Made by a program: the position numbers and the translations under genes. From the NCBI GenBank assembly GCA_964429855.1, contig CAYSDM010000018.1:1-64000 (forward strand): a stretch of 64,000 nucleotides of DNA. The letters are read 5' to 3'. This DNA is from CALLMM01 sp964429855. Lineage in GTDB: Bacteria; Armatimonadota; Chthonomonadetes; Chthonomonadales; CAJBBX01. Shown here in pieces: positions 58,491 to 64,000 of this stretch (position 1 is the first letter of the stretch; every line of letters starts with the position of its first letter). Below the pieces are notes generated by a model that was not told the DNA's origin, did not search any database, and saw only the letters and a list, made by a program, of their open reading frames with translations.

Positions 58491-59803
58491 CGGTGGTCGT
58501 CCTCCCCGGTGTGAATGCAGGCGTCGTCATGGTCAATGCTGGCATAGGCGATTCCGTCTTCCGGGAGCGGCATCGGACGCGGACCGATCTCCGCCTTCAG
58601 CTCCGTCGGCTCGATTCGCTTGCCTTTGACGATGGTAAATCGGATCTTCGTCCCCTTCTTGAACAGGTCGCCATCCGTGATGACCAGGTTCGCCATCTTT
58701 CCGGGAGTGATCGTCCCGATCCGGTCGCTGACTCCGAGAAGCTGTGCGGGAACAAGCGTCAAAGCCGCCAGAGCCGCCTCGGGCGAGAGACCTTTTTCCA
58801 CCAGCGCGAGCGACTTTGAGCGCAGGTTATTCGCATCGCTGACAGACATCTCCAGTTGATTGGAAGCCAGCGCGAACGGTATGCCTGCTCTGGAGAGAGC
58901 CAGAGCGGGATTCCAGTCATCGGTCAGAATAACTGCCGCCTTCTGCTGCGCCAGTCGAGACGACACTTTCTCCGATTCCCTGCCACCCAGTATCAGCAGG
59001 CGCAGGTTAAACTCGGCAGCGATCTTCAAGCCGCGACGAATATCGTTTTCGTTCTGAGCGGAGTAGAAGGCCGGTATTTTGCCTTCGGCGGCTAAGCCGA
59101 GACTCTCCAGCCTGTCATCCGTCTTCTCCGGTTTTCGGTTGCGATAGTCTATACCGTCGTAGAGAGACTGACGAAGGAAGGCGAACGCACCCATCAATGT
59201 GCTTGGATAAGCGTTGAATCCGCGAGACTGCGTATTGAGGTTGATGGAGGCGCGATCTTTCATCAACATGGAAGAGGTATCTCCCGGCACAAGCGTCATC
59301 AGGACGTTTTCGCCGGGGGTCAGTACGCCGCGTGTTCCGAAAAGCGCGCTGGTATAACCGTTGTTGCGCATCGCCGCGATTGCCTGCGCGTTGGCGTTGA
59401 ACCCTTCCGTCGCCTTGCGCCAGGGCAGAGGTGTGGGAGGAGGAGGAGGAGTGGAGGATTGACCTCCGCGCCTCTGCCCTCCCTGAGTCCCGCCTGTCGG
59501 AGCGGGAGGAGCTGCCGCGGGAGGCGCGGAGACCCCTGCCAGACAGTAGGCGTCAATCAGTCCGGGATAGACGGTCAAACCCTTCCCGTCAATGATCTGC
59601 GCTCCCGCGGGAATCTCCACATTCGCGCCGACCGTTTTAATTTGATCGCCCATGATGACGACGGAACCGCTCTCGATCACCGCTCCGTCTACCGGCACAA
59701 TCCGCGCTCCCTGTATCACAAGCGCGGTCTGTCCTCTTGCAATGCTGCCGAGAAGTAGAGAATAGAAAATAGCAAGCGTTCCGAGGCGTTTCAAACATCT
59801 CAT
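58487..59803 (-). CDS. Secreted amidohydrolase-like protein without metal HxH
   Basis: This 438-residue protein with signal LGTLAIFYSLLLGSIARG resembles an amidohydrolase module: GARIVPVDGAVIESGSVVI, then VYPGLIDAYCLAG where the HxH should be (Tyr86-Cys87-Leu88), a Pro/Gly-rich insertion (about residues 92-128), and the C-terminal IGTITPGKMANLVITDGD. The later His and Asp ligands are also not evident. It is probably an inactive homologue, perhaps a subunit or chaperone for its coupled neighbour (4-bp overlap). The start at 59803 lies 15 bp after the stop of the 5'-nucleotidase, in the same operon. Confidence 0.88.
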   Translation of the reverse strand: MRCLKRLGTLAIFYSLLLGSIARGQTALVIQGARIVPVDGAVIESGSVVIMGDQIKTVGANVEIPAGAQIIDGKGLTVYPGLIDAYCLAGVSAPPAAAPPAPTGGTQGGQRRGGQSSTPPPPPTPLPWRKATEGFNANAQAIAAMRNNGYTSALFGTRGVLTPGENVLMTLVPGDTSSMLMKDRASINLNTQSRGFNAYPSTLMGAFAFLRQSLYDGIDYRNRKPEKTDDRLESLGLAAEGKIPAFYSAQNENDIRRGLKIAAEFNLRLLILGGRESEKVSSRLAQQKAAVILTDDWNPALALSRAGIPFALASNQLEMSVSDANNLRSKSLALVEKGLSPEAALAALTLVPAQLLGVSDRIGTITPGKMANLVITDGDLFKKGTKIRFTIVKGKRIEPTELKAEIGPRPMPLPEDGIAYASIDHDDACIHTGEDDHR

Positions 59804-59818
59804 GAAAGTGTCCTGTCC

Positions 59819-61348
59819 TTAATCGGTGATGCGGATGATGCGTCTGCCATCATAGGCGGGCTTGATCGTCTTCTGCTTGCGGATATATTCGACCAGCGCG
59901 CCGATGCGGGATATGCCGGTATCGGTCTTCTCCGTGATATCTCTGAGAATAAACTGCGCGTAGTAGCTGTTCGTGGAACCGAAATAGGCGCGTGAATCCT
60001 CTATCGGCTGTCCGCCAATCGTCGCTTCTTTCAGTCTGCCGTACTCGATCACATAGCGAATCCCGGATACGGCGGGACGCTCCTTTTCCAGCAGCGTTTT
60101 TAACCGGCTGCCGGTGATCCTGAAAGTGATGATTGTGTTGGAGAAGGGATCAGTGGCGACAAGGTCCGCATAGGTGATGGGACCGCGAACCAGCGGAGAG
60201 CGCACGCCCCCCAGATTCTGAAGATCGAACTCGGTGCCTGCTGTGGCGCGCATGGCATCCGCCATCAGATTGTATTCCGCGTAGTCAGTTCCTTTACTGG
60301 TGAAGTCGTCCAGCGCTTCTCCGATCACCTCGCCGTATTTTCCGGCAATCGGTTCCCAGTAACGCTTGATGACGCTGCTGACCTCCGGGTCTTCCGGGAT
60401 TCTGGAGAGAATCGGGAGCAGCCTGCCGTCATAACGGGAGATCGTCCATCTTCCTTCGTCGGAGCGTCGCAGTGTCAGGTTCAGTCTTCCAAGCGTTCCC
60501 GCCCACTGGAAGTTTTGAACAATGATGGTTCCGTTGACGGAATCGGGAGAAACGGGAACATTGGCCAGGAAGAGCGGCTGTGGCAGCATGGTGTGAGAGT
60601 GTCCGCCGACAATCACGTCAATGCCATCTACGGCGGTGGCAAGCTGCCGATCCTCCTCCACGCCGATATGCGTCACTGCCACCACGAAGTCTGCCTGTCG
60701 GCGCAGTTCGGGAACCAGTTTTCGAGCAGTGGCGATGGCATCGGCGATAGTCAGGTCGTTGCGCGCTCCGGGGTAGGTGCGGGTAGATTCCGTTATCAGT
60801 CCGAAGAAGGCGATCTTCGCCCCTTCGACTTCACGAATCAGGTAGGGAGTGGTCAACGGCTGTCCGGTCTCTTTGACGAGGGCGTTTGCGCAGAGAATGG
60901 GGAACTTTGCATCTGAGACCATTTTCCGAACCTGCGGCAGGAGGTTGCTAAACTCGTGGTTGCCGAAGCAGGCTAAATCGTATCCTATGGCATTCTTAAC
61001 GGCGATATCCGCGTCGCCTTTATACTCAGTAGAGAAGGGCGTCCCGTCCATCCAGTCCCCGGCGTCAATCAACATCACCTGCCTGCCCGGCTCTTTGCGT
61101 ATCTGCTTTACCAGCGTGGCGCGTCGGGCTGCCCCGCCGATATTTCGTCGGGACTTCAGGCGGGAGAGGGGAGAGCCGGGTTCAAAAGTCTCCGGGTAAC
61201 TGTAGGGCAGAATATGCCCGTGCGTATCGTTGGTGTGTAGAATGGTGAACTGAATGGTGCGCGGCGTATCGGCATGAAGAGCCGCTGCCTGAATCGACAA
61301 CAGAAGCAGACCAATGAAAGCTGCTCGGATCGCAAGGCGAGGCTGCAT
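59819..61348 (-). CDS. Secreted 5'-nucleotidase / UDP-sugar hydrolase (UshA type)
   Basis: This 509-residue exported protein (signal AAFIGLLLLSIQAAALHA) has the complete two-domain UshA layout. The N-terminal metallophosphoesterase has ILHTNDTHGH, LIDAGDWMDG, CFGNHEFSNL, VTHIGVEEDRQ and GGHSHT. The C-terminal nucleotide-binding domain (about 330-490) includes DFTSKGTDYAEYN, NLGGVRSPL and YFGSTNSYYAQF. It would hydrolyse nucleotides or UDP-sugars outside the cytoplasm. ATG 61348 follows AAGGAG, with the promoter at 61408-61437. It heads the operon that continues into the amidohydrolase-like genes. Confidence 0.94.
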   Translation of the reverse strand: MQPRLAIRAAFIGLLLLSIQAAALHADTPRTIQFTILHTNDTHGHILPYSYPETFEPGSPLSRLKSRRNIGGAARRATLVKQIRKEPGRQVMLIDAGDWMDGTPFSTEYKGDADIAVKNAIGYDLACFGNHEFSNLLPQVRKMVSDAKFPILCANALVKETGQPLTTPYLIREVEGAKIAFFGLITESTRTYPGARNDLTIADAIATARKLVPELRRQADFVVAVTHIGVEEDRQLATAVDGIDVIVGGHSHTMLPQPLFLANVPVSPDSVNGTIIVQNFQWAGTLGRLNLTLRRSDEGRWTISRYDGRLLPILSRIPEDPEVSSVIKRYWEPIAGKYGEVIGEALDDFTSKGTDYAEYNLMADAMRATAGTEFDLQNLGGVRSPLVRGPITYADLVATDPFSNTIITFRITGSRLKTLLEKERPAVSGIRYVIEYGRLKEATIGGQPIEDSRAYFGSTNSYYAQFILRDITEKTDTGISRIGALVEYIRKQKTIKPAYDGRRIIRITD

Positions 61349-61407
61349 GAAGGACTCCTTACACTGTGAAGAGAGACGACGCGGTCAAACGGAACTCAGG
61401 TGAAAAG

Positions 61408-61437
61408 ATTGTACTGCAAAAACGACCGGGAACGCAA
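61408..61437 (-). promoter_or_regulatory. Candidate promoter for the 5'-nucleotidase - amidohydrolase operon
   Basis: On the minus strand TTGCGT (61437-61432) and TACAAT (61413-61408) are 18 bp apart. Transcription would begin near 61401, about 53 nt before the ATG at 61348. A second TTGACC nearer the gene has no good -10. Confidence 0.45.
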
Positions 61438-61462
61438 GACGATGATCTGCTGAAGGAGAGGG

Positions 61463-61497
61463 ATAAAAACGACGCCTCCGGAAAAAAACGGAGGCGT
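61463..61497 (-). terminator. Rho-independent terminator of groES-groEL
   Basis: ACGCCTCCG (61497-61489 on minus) pairs with CGGAGGCGT (61480-61472) across an eight-base, T-rich loop and is followed by CGTTTTTATCC. It ends the groEL transcript 29 bp after the stop at 61526. Confidence 0.85.
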
Positions 61498-61525
61498 TGG
61501 AACTATCTTGAGGCGTCAGGAGAGT

Positions 61526-63145
61526 CTAGTCGTAGTCCATGTGCGGATCGCCTGCCGGAGCCGCCTTCTTCTTCTCAGGCTTCTCCACGATCAGTGTCTC
61601 TGTGCTGAGAAGCATTCCCGCGATAGAGGCGGCGTTCTCCAGCGCAGAGCGCGTCACCTTGACCGGGTCCACGATTCCGCTCTTGATCAGATCCACATAC
61701 TCATCGGTCAGCGCATTAAAGCCCTGTCCCTTTGGCAGCTTGCGAACCTTCTCCACAATGATCGAGCCTTCGTGACCGGCGTTATTAGCGATCTGGCGGA
61801 GCGGCTCCTCCAGCGCGCGGCGCACAATGGCGACGCCATGCTTCTCATCGGCATCCGAGCCGAGGTCTGCCAGCGCATCCTGAGCGTAGAGCAGGGTGAC
61901 GCCTCCACCGGGAACGATTCCCTCCTCAACCGCAGCGCGGGTTGCAGAGAGGGCATCCTCGAATCGGTGCTTCTTCTCTTTCAGTTCGGTCTCGGTTGCC
62001 GCGCCGACCTTGATGACCGCCACGCCGCCTGCGAGCTTCGCCAGACGCTCCTGCAGCTTCTCGCGGTCATAGGAGCTATCGGTCTCCTCGATCTGTCGTC
62101 GAATCTGATTGATGCGCCCGGTCACCGCCTCATGCGTGCCGGCTCCCTCGATAATGGTCGTCTCTTCCTTGCTGATAATGACCTTCTTGGCGGTTCCGAG
62201 CATGGAGAAGTCTACGTTTTCCAGCTTGATGCCGAGGTCTTCGCTCAGGAATTTTCCGCCGGTCAGGATGGCGATATCCTCCAGCATCGCTTTGCGGCGG
62301 TCACCGAAACCAGGAGCTTTCACCGCGACGGAGTTCAGGATTCCGCGCATCTTGTTAACGACGAGAGTCGCAATGGCGTCGCCATCCACATCCTCACAGA
62401 TAATGAGCAGCGGCTTGCGGGACTGGGCAATCTTCTCCAGCAGCGGGATCAGGTCTGCGGCGGAACTGATCTTCTTCTCATGGATGAGGATCAGCGGATC
62501 TTCCAGAACCGCCTCCATATGCTCCGGATCGGTCACGAAATAGGGAGAGATGTAGCCCTTATCAAACTGCATTCCTTCGACGACTTCCAGCGAATCCGAG
62601 GTGCCTTTGCCCTCTTCCACTGTGATAACGCCGTCCTTGCCAACTTTGTCCATCGCCTCGGCGATGATCTTGCCGATCTCCGCGCTGTTTCCGGCTATCG
62701 CGGCGACGTTGGCGACCTCCTCATGTCCCTGTACCTCTATCCCTTCCGCCTTGATAACCTCGACCGCCTTCTCGACCGCCAGTTCAATCCCGCGACGAAC
62801 CGACATCGGGTTGCCGCCTGCCGCCACATAGCGCAGTCCCTCATTGACGATTGCCTGCGCCAGCACGGTGGCAGTGGTGGTTCCATCTCCGGCGACATCG
62901 TTGGTCTTGGAGGCGACCTCCTTCACCAACTGCGCCCCCATATTCTCATACGGGTCTTCCAGTTCGATCTCTTTGGCGACGGTAACTCCGTCCTTCGTAA
63001 AGGTCGGCGAACCCCACGACTTTGCCAGCACGACATTCCTGCCGCGCGGTCCCAGGGTGACCTTCACGGCATTCGCCACGGCGTTCGCGCCGCGCTCCAG
63101 GGCGCGCCGCGCCTCCTCGTCAAACTTTAACTGTTTCGCTGCCAT
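61526..63145 (-). CDS. groL: GroEL, 60-kDa chaperonin
   Basis: This 539-residue chaperonin assists protein folding in the cytoplasm. It opens with AAKQLKFDEEARRALERG and carries VKVTLGPRGRNVVL, the ATP-binding AGDGTTTATVLAQAIV and the conserved apical stretches typical of bacterial GroEL. The C-terminus ends DPHMDYD, replacing the usual Gly-Gly-Met repeats by a short acidic tail. ATG 63145 lies 5 nt after GGAGG; the ATG directly before it (63148) is too close to the ribosome site. It is the second gene after groES, controlled by the CIRCE element at 63512-63538. Confidence 0.98.
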   Translation of the reverse strand: MAAKQLKFDEEARRALERGANAVANAVKVTLGPRGRNVVLAKSWGSPTFTKDGVTVAKEIELEDPYENMGAQLVKEVASKTNDVAGDGTTTATVLAQAIVNEGLRYVAAGGNPMSVRRGIELAVEKAVEVIKAEGIEVQGHEEVANVAAIAGNSAEIGKIIAEAMDKVGKDGVITVEEGKGTSDSLEVVEGMQFDKGYISPYFVTDPEHMEAVLEDPLILIHEKKISSAADLIPLLEKIAQSRKPLLIICEDVDGDAIATLVVNKMRGILNSVAVKAPGFGDRRKAMLEDIAILTGGKFLSEDLGIKLENVDFSMLGTAKKVIISKEETTIIEGAGTHEAVTGRINQIRRQIEETDSSYDREKLQERLAKLAGGVAVIKVGAATETELKEKKHRFEDALSATRAAVEEGIVPGGGVTLLYAQDALADLGSDADEKHGVAIVRRALEEPLRQIANNAGHEGSIIVEKVRKLPKGQGFNALTDEYVDLIKSGIVDPVKVTRSALENAASIAGMLLSTETLIVEKPEKKKAAPAGDPHMDYD

Positions 63146-63174
63146 CATAACCTCCAGAACGAAATGGGTGAAAG

Positions 63175-63462
63175 CTACTCTTTGATCGCGTAGATCTGAT
63201 CTTCATCAAGAATAACGTAATCTTTTCCCTGCAGGGTAACTTCCGTTCCACCGTACTTGGAATAGATAACCGTCTGTCCGATCTGCACCGACAACGGAAC
63301 CACCGTCCCATCCTCCAGCGTGCGTCCGGTGCCAACGGCAACCACACGACCCTCGAAGGGCTTCTTCTTTGCGGAGTCCGGCAGAACGATACCTCCGGCG
63401 GTCGTCTCCTCCTGCTCGCTCGGTTCGACGACAACTTTGGTAGCCAATGGTCGTAAGGACAT
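63175..63462 (-). CDS. groS: GroES, 10-kDa co-chaperonin
   Basis: This 95-residue co-chaperonin caps the GroEL ring. MSLRPLATKVVVEPSEQEE, the mobile loop TTAGGIVLPDSAKKKP and the C-terminal YVILDEDQIYAIKE are standard. ATG 63462 follows GGGAGGTGAATTACC. It is the first gene of a bicistronic operon, 29 bp before groEL. Expression is expected to be repressed by HrcA at the CIRCE site. Confidence 0.98.
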   Translation of the reverse strand: MSLRPLATKVVVEPSEQEETTAGGIVLPDSAKKKPFEGRVVAVGTGRTLEDGTVVPLSVQIGQTVIYSKYGGTEVTLQGKDYVILDEDQIYAIKE

Positions 63463-63511
63463 GGTAATTCACCTCCCGGAGATCATCCTCCGTAGCCTGT
63501 AAAACATGAAA

Positions 63512-63538
63512 TTAGCACTCTGACATCAAGAGTGCTAA
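63512..63538 (-). promoter_or_regulatory. Perfect CIRCE element (HrcA operator)
   Basis: TTAGCACTC (63512-63520), nine bases, and GAGTGCTAA (63530-63538) form the perfect consensus inverted repeat bound by the heat-sensitive repressor HrcA. It lies directly downstream of the groES -10 region, so HrcA binding would block initiation and release under heat stress. HrcA itself is not in this window. Confidence 0.97.
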
Positions 63539-63543
63539 TTTCA

Positions 63544-63574
63544 TATATACCCGGAATAGACGCTGTAATGTCAA
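63544..63574 (-). promoter_or_regulatory. Promoter of groES-groEL
   Basis: On the minus strand a perfect TTGACA (63574-63569) is followed, after 19 bp, by TATATA (63549-63544). The +1 would fall within or next to the CIRCE element, as in other HrcA-controlled operons. The spacing is slightly long; GTATAT at 63550-63545 gives 18 bp. Confidence 0.75.
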
Positions 63575-63597
63575 GTATTTCGATAAAAAATCTGTCG

Positions 63598-64000
63598 CTA
63601 CCAGCCGTATCGTTCCGGTCCCCAGGGGCGGTCGGTTGTCTCCTGCCGGAGAATGCGGAGTGTGCGGGATGGGACATCCTCATAGACCACTATCCCTGCG
63701 CCCACACAGGAGTAAGCGCCGATCTTCGCTCCCGGCATAGTAATCACGTTGACGCCGGTACGTGAATAGTCTCCGAAGTATGTGGCGTTCGCGCCCGGTC
63801 GCGGACGCTCGCGCCGTCCTTTAATTCTATGCTCTGCAGACTGATCGTCGAAGCGGAGCGTGCCGCAGACTGTCGCCGCCCCGATATCTACCGAAGCGCC
63901 GACCACCCCGCAGATTTCGCAATAGTGCCATAGATACGCGCCGTCGAACATCACGCCATCCATCTCCGCGCCATGACCCAGCACGCACCCGTTACCGATG
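63598..64000 (-). CDS. Left-handed beta-helix acyltransferase domain of a GlmU-like enzyme, N-terminus cut by window edge
   Basis: The minus-strand frame enters from the right edge and encodes the last 133 residues. Hexapeptide repeats ([LIV]GxxxX) form a left-handed beta helix: IGNGCVLGHGAEMDG, VVGASVDIGAATVCGTLRFD, and later GDYSRTGVNVITMPGAKIGA, YSCVGAGIVVYEDV. The pattern matches the C-terminal acetyltransferase half of archaeal-type bifunctional sugar-1-phosphate nucleotidylyltransferase/acetyltransferases, which make UDP-GlcNAc-like precursors. The nucleotidyl part and start lie beyond 64000. An internal GTG (63984) could be mistaken for a start; the repeats continue upstream of it. It is upstream of, and codirectional with, groES. 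Confidence 0.85.
   Translation of the reverse strand, partial: IGNGCVLGHGAEMDGVMFDGAYLWHYCEICGVVGASVDIGAATVCGTLRFDDQSAEHRIKGRRERPRPGANATYFGDYSRTGVNVITMPGAKIGAYSCVGAGIVVYEDVPSRTLRILRQETTDRPWGPERYGW

Noticed and set aside
61508..63130. Open plus-strand frame of 540 codons across groEL
   Set aside because: It is exactly antisense to an unmistakable groEL. Long antisense frames are common in GC-biased codon usage and have no ribosome site.
1..64000. CRISPR array, rRNA or tRNA genes, transposase or prophage
   Set aside because: Read through both strands: no regularly spaced direct repeats, no tRNA-like cloverleaf, no rRNA signature, and no transposase motifs. The only recombinase is Xer-type.

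Overview
The window (about 64 kb, mid-50s % GC by eye) looks like a contig from an uncultured free-living bacterium, most likely Armatimonadota or a PVC-type lineage. This placement is an inference. It rests on a PSCyt1/DUF1549/DUF1553 protein, a DUF6785-type membrane protein, a sulfatase, secreted FG-GAP and PSD-type proteins, TrmFO, and a CIRCE-controlled groES-groEL pair. A run of ten Ns at 44919-44928 shows a scaffolded assembly. I see no rRNA, tRNA, CRISPR array or intact insertion sequence.

Layout. 1-9.5 kb: a lactonase cut by the left edge, a divergent sulfatase, then trmFO - GNAT acetyltransferase - serine-hydrolase - OpgC-like protein, a large enzyme-like orphan and a secreted orphan. 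9.6-18.8 kb: a membrane protein with DnaJ-type zinc motifs, a DUF6785 transporter, a sugar-binding lipoprotein with only one permease, then on the minus strand an ABC exporter and an M42-type peptidase. 19.4-25.9 kb: a low-complexity membrane protein, then an FG-GAP lipoprotein - Xer recombinase - MFS operon with a divergent MFS - UPF0173 pair. 26-37 kb: a zinc ribbon, a nucleotidase-like phosphoesterase, two GT-C membrane proteins, the PSCyt1 protein and a cyclase-STAND-TPR regulator. 37-45 kb: a Tat-exported phosphoesterase, a TldE-like protein, metY, an RNHCP protein, a sigma factor with a long leader, and an Opp-type ATPase.

45-51 kb is one long minus-strand operon behind a near-consensus promoter: hisD, hisB, an NAD-dependent epimerase/reductase, a membrane PH-domain protein, hisH, hisA and four tandem paralogues of a small one-helix membrane coiled-coil protein. 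51-56 kb holds carbohydrate genes: a jelly-roll secreted protein, a ROK-like protein, a PIG-L deacetylase and, convergently, a ROK glucokinase. 56-61 kb is a secreted 5'-nucleotidase followed by three amidohydrolase modules in two genes, two of which have lost the metal-binding HxH. 61.5-63.6 kb is groES-groEL with its CIRCE operator, and the right edge cuts a left-handed beta-helix acyltransferase.

Best candidates for something undescribed: the four-gene paralogue array after hisA; the sigma-factor leader with a 24-codon ORF and terminator-like hairpin; the amidohydrolase trio with dead metal sites; and the orphan transporter pair at 11.6-15.9 kb.
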